Below, one piece after another: positions 13,579-24,534 of a stretch of DNA of 63,078 nt. The first letter of the stretch is position 1, and every line of letters starts with the position of its first letter. Where the stretch lies: assembly GCF_000220395.1 (NCBI RefSeq), contig NW_004087363.1, forward strand, positions 8,771-71,848, read 5' to 3'. Below the pieces are notes generated by a model. That model worked only from the letters and a program-made list of their open reading frames with translations. It was not told where the DNA came from and searched no databases. This DNA is from Ichthyophthirius multifiliis (lineage: Eukaryota > Ciliophora > Oligohymenophorea > Hymenostomatida). The translations under genes were made by a program, and so were the position numbers.

Positions 13579-15864
13579 TCAATTATTATTTTAAATTTTT
13601 TCATTTTTTCTTATTTAATTATTAATTAAATCAGAATCTACTTATAATGTGTTAAATACTACTTATTTTTTGTTCTCATTATTAATTGAATATCTTTTTC
13701 CTAAATTTTTATGTATATTTTTTAAAGGAATATTCACTTATTTTTTTATTAATAAAATATATAAAATATTTTTATTTTACCTTAATTATTATCTAAATTT
13801 GAGTTTTAATTTTTATTTTCTTCATTTTACTAATCTTCTAAAATATTTTTTTATCCTTGATTTTCTTGATTAAAAATATCACTATTTTTTTTTAAAAAAA
13901 TATTAAAATTTATATTTATTTTTTCATACTCATATAATAGTTTCTACAAGAAATTTTTATCAAATATAATAAATGTTTCTTTTAATTAATGAAAAAAACC
14001 TTTATATTCTTTATTTGCATTTATTTAGTTTTCTATTTCTATATTTTTTTATTCATTTTCTTAATATTCACTCATCCTTTATTTTTGTTTTTTTTTAAAA
14101 AAAAAAATCAAAAAAATAATATTTTTTTTACTTTACTTTGAATTATATTTTTTTGAAATAAACTAAAAAATTGACGAATGTATAAAAATCTTAAAATTAA
14201 TAAATAATAATAAAAATAAAAAAATAAAATAAAAAAAAACATTAATAATCGAAAAAAGTAAAGTTATAGTTAACATAATTCTTCCTTATTAATTATCTTT
14301 AAAAATTTCATTCGCGTTCATAGCTAAAGCATATGAAGTACACCCTTTTAAACCCGAAAACCATAAAATGAATTTAAAAGAACTATTAATTTTATGCTTT
14401 CTCCTATTATTTAAAAAAAAGACACGACTTAAATATTAACAAATCTTCCTATATTAACAATTACAAATACAAAAAATAAAAAAGCACTCCTGTTTAACTA
14501 CATATATATATTATATATATTAAAAAAAAAACAACATATAAATAATAATATATACTCCCATGCCAAATCAAAACTAACTAAGCCAACTCCAATAAATAAA
14601 AAAACAATATTTTAGAAATGATAAGATAAATTACTATATAATTTTTAGTTAGTTTTTTTCGCGTTTTCAGATACTATTGGTAAAGTATATTTAACTAAAG
14701 TAATACCACAAAAAAGAATACTTAAAATACCAGACATTTTAAGTCCTTCAGCTACTAAATAACTAAACCAAGGAATAATTAATAAAATTGTCATTTCTTT
14801 ATTTTCTTAGGCTTATGGATTAGACTAATCTTTATTTTTTAAAGACTTTAATTTTTATTATTTTTAAAATAAAATTATATTTTTCTTTTTTATTTACAAA
14901 AGCACAAAAAATTCCTATAATCCATCCAACAAAAATAGACCCAAAAAAAACAGACAAAAAATTTTCAATACTTCTGAAAACTACTCCTTTTCCTATATAT
15001 CCTCTTATTTCTAAAGTTGTACTTTTTTAAATATTATTAATATAAAATTTGTGTATATTCATTTTTTTACTTATATAATATAATAGAAACTGCCTAATTT
15101 AATATAGACTCCCCTTAAACTAACGAATTTAAGCTTTTATCCATATTTTATGACATTAAAATTTTTATTATTGACATTGGATTCGTTGCACTTATTAATG
15201 ATCCAAAACTTAAACACTCTAAATTTCCCAATTAAGTTAAACCCATAAATTTAGATAAATAAAGTAAAGAAAATATAACAAAAGTAGATATTATAGTCCC
15301 TAGAGTTGCATAACTTAATATACTTCCGATATTTTTAAAAAAATGTGTCTTTAATAATTTTTATTGGAAATTAAAATAAAATAAAAAAAAAAAACTTTTT
15401 AAATATTTATAGAAGATTCGTAAATTATAGGAGGTAATAATACTATAAGGAAAAATTATGAAAAACCTTCTTTTATTATATTTACGATATCAAAAATATT
15501 AGTTAAATTTAGTAAATATCCTGATAATATGCCTTTTTAATATTGAAAAAAATGATTGTTATTAATTATTTTATTTATTTTTTACCTAATAATGTTATTA
15601 TTGATGATGATTATAAAAATTAAAAGACTTTAAATTTTTATTTTAAATAATTAATTTTATGTTAAATTAATTCATTTAAAACAAGTATAAATAAAACGAA
15701 TAAAATGCACGCTGATATATCTTTAGTTTACTAATTATTAAAGAAAAAATATATATATTTTTATTTTTAAAAATTAAAAATAAAATAATTTTTATGTTTA
15801 TATTTTTTACGACGATTTGTTTATCTTATTTATCATTATCATTAACATTATCAGTATTGTCCAT
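13579..15864 (-). CDS. NHE8-type Na+/H+ exchanger homologue with altered transport residues
   Basis: Ten exons (introns 15731-15810, 15533-15585, 15349-15395, 15022-15070, 14846-14897, 14490-14555, 14190-14240, 14077-14136, 13701-13780) give about 582 residues, the length of animal NHE8. All splice phases agree once one T is added at the A8 run 14413-14420. Family blocks: FLIVLLPPIIYESSIN, THFFKNIGSILSYATLGTII, LECLSFGSLISATNPMSII, LVQGESILNQAVSIILY, LVAEGLKMSGILSILFCGI, NIGRFVNI and FILWFSGLKGCTSYALAM, with a C-terminal tail containing FDKNFLQKLL as in endosomal NHEs. Odd: the family's Asp-Pro is Asn168-Pro, the family's Asn-Asp is Asn196-Gln197 (Gln written TAG), and the usual Arg of FSGLRG is Lys. 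Both aspartates are needed for cation/proton exchange in known members, so this protein may not transport, or may work differently (inference). A tail-only gene starting at ATG 14075 was merged because splice phase and tail homology join it here. Confidence 0.85.
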
Positions 15865-18800
15865 TTACTTTTTATTTTGTATTAAATGTACTATTTTTTC
15901 TTGTATTTATTTTATTAATAAAAAAATAGATTAAAAAAATTGAATATATTAAATAATAAAGTATTTATATAATAAAGAAAAAACAAACATATATATATTT
16001 ATTATAAGTATATAAAAAATATATAATAATATATATATATAAATAATTATATTTATATATTTATAAATTTTAATACATATATATATTATTTACATATTTT
16101 TAAATATTATTAAATGAAATGAAAATATTTAAATAAAATTAATAAATAATATTGTTTTAATTGAAGTCTTTTTTATAATTATATTATTTATAAAAAAAAC
16201 AAAATAAAAATTTGTAATATATAATAAACAGAATAATATATATTTTTACAAAAATTTATTATAAATAAGAATTTTTAAACTTTAGTTTTTATATAATTAC
16301 AATTAATCATATAATTTATGATAGAAATATATATATAATAATTTTTATAATTAAAAATATATAATAATTAAAACAATTATTTTTTATTAAATTTTTAACT
16401 ATATCTTTAATTAAATAATGAACAATATAATTTTAATTTAAATTAGTAAAAAAACAAATATTAAAAGTTTATCCATTATTATATTTATAAGAAGGCAGGA
16501 TTTTTAAATTTTTCTCTTTATATATCTTCTTTATTATTTCACATTATAATTATATACGGATTACAAAATGTAATTAAGCCTTCTGTAATTTTAATCTTAT
16601 AAAATCATAATTTTAAATATAATATAAAAGAAAAATTAATAAACAAAATATATTAATATCTATATATCTAGAAATAAATATTTTTATACTTTTTTTAATA
16701 ATATATATTTTCAGTAGATTATATAAATTATATTATTTCATTCCATATTTTGTTTTTTTTTATAATAAATATAATTAAGGTTATATTAATTTAAATATTT
16801 TTTAAATAATTTATATATTTTATAATTTATATTAAATAAATATAAATATAAATATTAATACAATAATTTATATTTATTTTTTTAAATATAAATATTTATT
16901 TAGATAAATTTTATTTAAATTATATAATTTATTATTATTTTTTCTATTATAAATTATATTTTATTTTTTCTTATATATAAATAAAATAAAAAAAATATTT
17001 TTAAATTATAAAATTTTTATATATCCATAATAATATATTTAGTTATACAATTTTATTTATATATATTTCTTAATTTTTAAAGCAAACATAAAAAAATTTA
17101 AATAAAAAAATAATAATTATATAAATTTTGATTATATAATTTATTACTATCATATTTTCTTTTCTTTTATATTTTATAAATAAACTTTTTTATTCTTATT
17201 TTTAAAATTATATAAAAAAATATAATAAAAAAAAAAGATATCAAATATTAATATTTTTAATAAATAAAAAAAATTAAAACATGTATATATTTTCAAGATA
17301 TTATAATTAATAACATTTTAATATTAAATAATAAATAATAAATTAGAAAATTAATAAAATTAATTTAATAATTTTAAATATTTATTTTTTATTTTACATT
17401 TATTTCAATAAATCTTTTAGTCACATAAATTCTTTATTTAAAATATCACGTTAATTTTAAAGTGTTTGCATTTATTTTGGACCAAGTTATCTTCTATAAA
17501 TTAAATTTTTTCTAAAACTATATTCATTCCTTTAAATTATAGAGTTTAATAAACAGAATATCCTATAAGAATATTATTATGTTTTTTTAAATATATGAAA
17601 TATCCAATAAGTTAATTCCAAATGCTCTACTATAATTTCCATTAAAAATAATTTAATATTTATTTTTAGATTCTATTAAATAAAAATTTATTTAATATAA
17701 ATTAATTATAATAAGATAATACAAAATTAGTATATTAATTAGAATAATACCACAATTATATTAAAAAAAAATATTATTGTTACTTTCTAAAGAAATAACT
17801 TATTTATTTGCTTAGATTATACTAGGCAAAATATTATCTTCTTAAAATAGTTATTCCTAACTTTTTTATATTTAGGTCTAATTACAAATTATATATTATG
17901 TAAGCTTTAGTTATTATTAAGTAATAAAAAATATATAATCAATTTAATCGTAATCATAAGAAACATAAAAGTATATATATAATAGTATCTGGATTATTAA
18001 ATGTCTTATTAAGATAAAAATAATATATAATTTTATATTTTTAATAGAGAATAATACAAAATTAAGTTTTTATAAAATTAATTTAAAATTATTTAACAAT
18101 AGATTTATTATTTTATTAGAATAACTATATTATATTATATATTGTATTAAAACTAATTTTTTATTTTAAAAAACTTTATCAAGTTAAAATAAATATATAT
18201 TGGATATTGACTTAAAAATAAAAAATATTTATTTAAAATTTATTATAAATGAAAAATTATAAAAGGATTATTATAAAAAGACTACTTTAAATTTTATATT
18301 AAAATTATAATATAAAAATTGACTAATATATATTATATAAAAACTTTGATAAAAATTAAAATTAATATAATAAAAAAGAAAATTAAATCTAAGAAAATAA
18401 AAAATTTGAAAGAAAATTTAATTTTTTTAAGTAATAGATGATTTATAATTAAAATTAAACAAATAAGAAAAATACATATTTTTCAAATTGGTAATAAAGA
18501 TAATTATTATTTTAGAATTTTTATATTACAAAAATTTATATTTTTTTGAAAAATTTAAAGAAAAATTGATAATATTTTATTTTTTTGAAATATTTATTAA
18601 ATTTATATTATTTATTTAAAAATAATATTATGAAAAGTATAAAAAAAAAAAAAAATATTTTGTGATACAATTAATTATTATTTATAAATATAAAAAAATA
18701 TCATATATATAATTGTTTTTATATAAAAAATATATATAATATATATTATATTAATTTTTATTAGAAATAATATAAAAAAAAAAAATAATTAAATTAAAAT

Positions 18801-19079
18801 AAAATAAAATAAATTAAAATAAATTTAAAAATATATTAAAATATTAAGTTAAAATTTATAAAATAAATAATATATATATAATATATATAATATATATTAT
18901 ATTAATATATATATATATATATATACATATATATTATATATATATGATTGTTTAATTATAAATATAAAAAATAATAAAATTTTAAAAATATTTTTTTATT
19001 AATAAAATAATTAAAAAAGAAATACTCTATTTATTTATATATAAATAATATATATTTTATATTTTTAAAATTAAAGCAA
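15865..19079. other. 3.2 kb gene-poor region
   Basis: The longest stretch without a convincing gene. Mostly A/T with TATA and AATA runs; only 17400-18000 has more mixed composition (listed separately). A head-to-head arrangement puts the exchanger and DHHC promoters at its two ends. Confidence 0.55.
17400..18000 (-). pseudogene. possible decayed coding remnant
   Basis: Composition is less extreme than the surroundings, and the minus strand gives peptides with mixed residues in several frames (for example YVSYDYDQIDYIFF, NGNYSRAFGINLLDISYI, YRRQLGPKQMQ), interrupted by TGA and frame changes. No domain recognised. It could equally be chance in a long spacer; a protein-profile search of all three minus frames would decide. 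Confidence 0.25.
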
Positions 19080-19895
19080 ATGAAAAAGAATATAAACTAA
19101 TATTATCAATTAAATACTGAACAGATAAGTACAGAATAATATGATGTCGATATCGAGTTTTAAATGAATGATTCAATTAATTCAATGGAAAATAATCATA
19201 AAAATAAGAATCACATATTCAAACATATTACGGAAAAACATAGTTTTATTACTTTAGGAAAATGGAACACCTTTAATAACAGTTGGTCCACACTGTAATT
19301 AGCACAAAACAAAATCAAATAAAAATATATAATTAATTTTTTTTAAAAAGGGCCTATTTTTATAAGTGTATGGATAGGATTATTTATATTAAGTTGTTTA
19401 ATAACAGGAAATTTAATAAAAAAAAATGTTGAAATAGTATGGATAGTTATAACGACAATTATAAGTGTTTTATAATTAAGCAGTTATTTAATTACTGCAC
19501 TAGCAGATCCAGGATATGCTTAATAAAACGATTAAGAAACATAATATGTAATAGAAAAAATGTAATAAGTAGTGAACTTTTAAGTTAGGTATAATAAAAA
19601 AAATAAATGCTTTTTTTTTTTTATAAAAATAAAAATTATATATAGAGAATGTAATGTTTGTAATATTTACAAGGATATATATACTGAACATTGTGAAATT
19701 TGTAATATTTGTGTTAGAAATTTTAATCATCATTGTCCTTGGATTGGAAAATGTATTGGAAAAGGAAATAAAAATTATTTTAAATTTTTTATTAATATGA
19801 CTCAAATTTATATTATTTATTCTATTGCAATTACTATTTATACTATTAAAGAAACAAAAGAAAATGGAATTAATATTTAAAGTATGAATTTATGA
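19080..19895 (+). CDS. DHHC-family protein S-acyltransferase with NHHC motif
   Basis: Palmitoyltransferase family: polytopic enzymes that attach fatty acid to cysteine through the catalytic Cys of a DHHC motif. Two exons (intron 19589-19645, 57 nt), 252 residues, no frame break. Two membrane segments (around VWIGLFILSCLITG and IVWIVITTIISVLQ) are followed by a DPG motif (ALADPGYA) and the cysteine-rich domain, with Cys172/175, HC 185-186, Cys189/192 and the core NFNHHCPWIGKCIG at 195-208. The Asp of DHHC is Asn197; His198, His199 and Cys200 remain. After a third membrane segment the protein stops at TGA 19893-19895, so the usual fourth segment and TTxE motif are missing. It may be a truncated or divergent member. 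I could not rescue a further exon. Confidence 0.75.
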
Positions 19896-20143
19896 ATTGT
19901 ATAAAACATAAAAAATTATAATAAATATAATTTTTATGAGGTTAATTATTTATTTATTTATTTTGAATAATTAATCATATTTTTTGTGTAAAAATAAAAT
20001 AATTTATTAAAATAAAAATTAAATATAAATTTAAATATGAATAAAATATAATCATTAATAAAATAAAAGATTAATTTTTTGCTTGAAAAAAAAAAAAAAA
20101 AAGATTATTTTTTTAATAATTAATAAACACAAAAAAAAATTCA

Positions 20144-20441
20144 ATGTCCTAATTACCAAAATAAACAGAAATTTTATATAAAAAACTTTAAGAATACGAA
20201 ACATTATGTTTTGATAAATGCATAAAAGATCCAACAAGAAAGCTTCGTCATACAGAAGAACATTGCCTTAGTATAAAAAACAAAGATATAAAAATTAATT
20301 TTATTTTATAAATAAATTATTATAGAAGCATGTAATATAAAAATGCTAAATGCATTATATTTTATGTAAACATTAAATGATAAAGATGGGATTGATAGAT
20401 TGAAATTACCAGAAATAAAGCAAAAATAATCATTTTTTTGA
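20144..20441 (+). CDS. small Tim chaperone (Tim8/9/10/13 family)
   Basis: An 80-residue protein in two exons (intron 20271-20325, 55 nt). It carries the twin CX3C signature of intermembrane-space Tim chaperones: CFDKC and CLKAC, the second made only by the splice (HCL from exon 1, the A|AA lysine across the junction, AC from exon 2). Family role: escorts hydrophobic carrier precursors across the mitochondrial intermembrane space as a hexamer. Which Tim it is cannot be decided by eye. The start MSQLPKQTEILYKKLQEYE is at the usual distance from the first Cys. Sits 248 bp after the NHHC gene on the same strand. Confidence 0.8.
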
Positions 20442-21069
20442 TAAAATAAACTATGTTTTTTGTAAAATTTATATATTTATAGTCAGTGGAATATCTTCGA
20501 ATTAAATCTTACATAAAATATCGATTTTTATAAAATTGTTTAATTTTTTGTTTGATTTTTTTTAAAAAATTATTATATGGTATTTAATATGATTTGTAAT
20601 AAATAATTATTCATTGAAATTTATTTTTTTTCGATTGTAAATAAAATCTATATTTTCTTTTTTTCTTTTTTATATTAAATAGTATTTTTTAATAAAATAT
20701 AATAAATAAAATACTAACTTCAATATAATAAAAATAATACTTACTACAATATAATAAATAAAATATTTAATTTATAAATAATTTATTAATTTAAAATATA
20801 AAGAGGTTTTATTTTAAAAAGTCAAAATATATATAATTTATACAGTTTATATAATATTATAAATAATTTTATAAATGTAATAAATATTCTATATTTAACA
20901 TAAATAATTATTAATTTATTTTTATTTATATTAAATAAAAACGAATATCTTTAAAACTTAATGTATAGTTTATTTATTTATCTAATTCAAAAATAAATAA
21001 ATTATTTTCAAAAAATGTAATAAAAAGGATACAAGAGAGAATTTTAAACAATATTATTAATTACTTATT
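20442..21069. other. convergent spacer
   Basis: Lies between the 3' ends of the small Tim gene (+) and the second DHHC gene (-). A/T-rich with short poly-T runs; nothing recognisable. Confidence 0.5.
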
Positions 21070-22327
21070 TCAACAGAAATCATAATATTGATTTTCGCAA
21101 ATATTATAACTATTTTAACGAATAATTTCCGCTTCTTTTATACTAGGCAATTTCCATTGACTAATATATATATATATATATTTATATTATATATATATAT
21201 ATATATATCCTTTTATATTTATATATTTTTTAAATATATAAAATACCTTAATTTGTTATTATGACAAAATATTTACTTTATATTATTAATAAATCCTTAA
21301 TCAAATGGGTAAAATCCTTTGGGATATATTTTCATATAAGAAAGACTATTTTTTTTGCAATGTTCCCATGTAGTTTAATTAGTAAGTATTAAAAATGTAT
21401 GGTATAAAAGAAGCATCGTCTTAAAATTATAAATAACAAAATAAATAAATAATAAAATTACAGTAAAAACAGTAAAAACTGTAAGAAATAAGCAAGCAAT
21501 TAAATAATATATATATCCTTCATGGTATTTATGTTAACATTTAGAAAACCCTCTCAAAATTTAAAATAAAAACTAAAAATAATCAGAATAAAAAAAAAAA
21601 AAAATTAATAAAAATCATATAAATATTTTTTTAATTAATAGAAAATTCTTCTTTACATTTTTAAAAGTCATTCCAAGAAAAAACTCTAAAAAATAAAAAA
21701 CCCAATAGATTCTATGATTTAATTCCCCTACACAACTTCCAATCCAAAAACTATTAACAATAATAAATAAATAAATGAAAAAATAAAATAAAAAATACCA
21801 ATGATGATCATATTTACAAATGCATTTTTCGCATAAATAACAATGTCTAGTTCTATAAGGCTAAAATCTATTACAAGCAGGACAATAATGTAATTCCGGT
21901 AAATTTTCTTCTTATTATTAAATTTATATACTTCTAAAACCTTTATTTTCTTATATATTATTTTCATAATTAATGCTATTATGATTGCTACTTTTTATAC
22001 TGTTATTAATACTATTATGGACTGATTATTATTGTATTTATAAATTTATTAATTCATGCTAGATGTAAAAAGTATTAAATGGTTAATCAAAATTTGTACT
22101 GTCGTCTTAATTAGATGGTGCGAACCCTGGATTTTTGCCACAAATGAAATATAAATGCATAGCCAATATTCCAGAAAGAAAATATACTAATGGAAGGTAA
22201 ATATGCTTATTTTTATTGCTTGTCTTATTTCATTATCGTATTTGAATGTTAAAATTAATATTATTAGATGAGATGTTATGTAAAATACTCTAGACCAAAA
22301 CAAATATTATTTTACTTTTTAATTCAT
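21070..22327 (-). CDS. DHHC palmitoyltransferase, canonical
   Basis: ATG (plus-strand CAT 22325-22327) opens MNQKVKQYLFWSRV; TGA is at 21072-21070. Four exons (introns 21751-21798, 21573-21656, 21161-21246), 346 residues after adding one A near 22210-22214. Membrane segments flank an Asn/Ser/Gln-rich loop, with a CxNPG motif (ICGKNPGFAP), then the cysteine-rich domain HYCPACNRFQPYRTRHCYLC, EKCICKYDHHC and FWIGSCVGELNHRIYW. The catalytic DHHC is split by an intron: the codon of its Cys is TG|T across 21798/21750. Downstream are two more membrane segments, a TTxE-type motif (NQTTWEHCKKNS) and a C-terminal YPFDQGFINNIKQIF like the family's conserved tail. Compare the nearby NHHC gene, which lacks these parts. 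Confidence 0.87.
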
Positions 22328-22531
22328 TTTTAAAAAGAGCAATAATAATTTTTATTCATAGTAAAAATATATATATATGTAAATTATTTATTATTTACTA
22401 TTTTTTTTTGATTTTTTTCTTGAATTTATATATATATATAATTTTATAATATCAAGTTTATATTTATATTTTCAAAATATATATAATTTTATAAATATGT
22501 TATTAATCAAGTTTTCTTTTTTTTTTTTTTT

Positions 22532-22825
22532 TCATTCAAAATGAAAAGGTTCAAATCTTTTTATATATATTTATTACTTACAAATCGAACAATAGTAAAC
22601 TTTATCTTTACACTATTTGAAAAAAAAAGGAAATATACCAGGTATAATAGCTAAAAAACATCCAATAAAACATAATAGATATGTACCTATTCCACTATTA
22701 TAATTTAAAATATATTTTTAATCTTATTAACATTAATTGCAAAATAATTCCGTTAAATAATTTTATTAGTAAATATATTCTTGATATTTTATACTATTTA
22801 GAGGAATTTTTTCTATATCTTTCAT
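22532..22825 (-). CDS. LITAF-domain small membrane-associated zinc protein
   Basis: Single exon, 97 residues, no frame break. Layout matches the LITAF domain: CxxC (Cys29-Asn-Gln-Cys32), then a membrane-inserted hydrophobic stretch with GTYLLCFIGCFLAIIPGIFP, then KQCKDKVYYCSIC with the second CxxC at Cys79/Cys82. Family members are monotopic proteins on late endosomes or lysosomes that bind zinc through the two CxxC knuckles. The usual His before the second knuckle (HxCxxC) is Tyr here. Transcribed the same way as the DHHC gene whose start lies 205 bp downstream. Confidence 0.78.
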
Positions 22826-23020
22826 TTTGTATTTAATATAATATTTTTTATGTAAAAAAATTAAAAACGAAGAAAATGCTTGTATTTATATATATATATA
22901 TATTAAGTAATTTATAATTATAAAATTTTATTTTAAATTATTTTATATTTAATTATAAAAATAAGTTTTTTTTTTGTTTAATAAAAATTAAAATTTATAT
23001 TAATTGAACAATATAAAAAA

Positions 23021-23435
23021 ATGTTGTCAAACTTTAAGAATCTATGGTAATAATTTAAAACCATATTAAAACATATTTGATAAAGAATAAATTATATTTA
23101 AATATATAATGTAATATAAATAAAATAAAATAAAAATTCTACCAATATAAAGAGCAAAATATAATTTAGTAAATGTGCAAAAAATAGATTAAAAAAAAAT
23201 GTACAAAATTAAAATAAGAAATTATCTTAGTTATAACCTAAAAAAAAATTACTAATCAAATTAAATTATAAAGTTAACAGTCATGAAAATATTAAAATAA
23301 TTAAATACTTTAAAATTAAATAAAATATTTGAACTCGAAAGTTATAAAAAAATTTAATTAGAATTTATAGAAAAAAAATAAAATCTCAAAAAAAAATTAA
23401 AATGTATTATGATATAAAAAGATAATAAAAATATG
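23021..23435 (+). CDS. possible small Lys/Gln-rich protein, doubtful
   Basis: An ATG opens MLSNFKNLWQQFKTILKHI, then TGA. A +1 frame carries on with IFKYIMQYKQNKIKILPIQR and LNTLKLNKIFELESYKK. Composition is somewhat protein-like, but no domain is recognised, the frame must change, and the end is not defined. Could be chance. Confidence 0.25.
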
Positions 23436-24146
23436 AATATATATATATATATAAATATATATATATATTTATATATATATATAATATATTTTTATAATTT
23501 ATTTTTTAAAATATTATTTATTATTTATTTTATTTTTTCATATAAAATTAATTAATTTAATAAATATTATATTAGATTTAATATATTTTTTTAATTTTTA
23601 TATATATTCATTATAATATTTTTTTTGGATAAATTTATATTAATAATTTTATCTTAAATCAAAAAATATACATATAAATTTAAAATAAATTAAATTAAAT
23701 AAATTATATATAAAAAAATAAAATTATATAAATACAAAATTAACTTAAGTTATTAGATTTTATTTATAATTTAATATATATAAATAATATAAATTTTTTT
23801 TAAGATAATTACAATATGAACATAATAAAAATATTAAAATTGTATAAAATAAATATAATATAATATTATATTAATATTAATATTAATACTAATATATCAT
23901 TTTATTAAAATTAATATATTAATCACTTTAAATGTAAATCATAAATATATTTAATACTTAGATAGCTTATTAATTTGGATAAAATATATAATTACATAAT
24001 ATAAAAAAGTATATATATAAATAAAATTATTGTTTTTAATAAGGATTTATAATTCTTTACCTATAATAAAAAAAATAAGATTTTAAAACTATAAATTAAA
24101 TATTTTTATTTTTTTAAAAAATAATTATTAATTATTTATAAAAAAA
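23436..24146. other. AT-rich spacer
   Basis: Dense ATAT runs (23438-23485) and A/T background up to the 3' end of the calcium-channel gene; nothing recognisable. Confidence 0.5.
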
Positions 24147-24484
24147 TCATAAATTATTAATTTTTTTATTTTTTTCCAAAAATTCTTTTTAATTTTTGAC
24201 AATATTATCTTCTTCTTATTATTTTAATTATACTTTTTATAAAGATAAAGATTTTCCAATAGGAAACCAAGAAACATCTTATTAAACAATTAATTATTTA
24301 ATATAAGACTCAACAGCATCATATTCATTTAAATCTTTTTTATCAATTAAAATAATATATGCTAAATAATTCCATATATGGTGTTCTTATTCTGTATGTT
24401 TTTTAAAATTAATACCATCATTTTCAAAATCAGATCTTTCTTAATTACAAATAAAACATCTATTCTTCTAATCATTATACTATA

Positions 24485-24534
<50 letters not shown>

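Noticed and set aside
13579-14075. Separate small gene starting at ATG 14075-14073
   Set aside because: A 60 nt intron (14077-14136) joins it in phase to the exchanger gene, and its FDKNFLQKLL segment fits the tail of endosomal NHE proteins.
22616-22632. Apparent frame break in the LITAF gene at an A run
   Set aside because: Counting across the line boundary gives A9 (22620-22628), which keeps the frame; total length is 98 codons.
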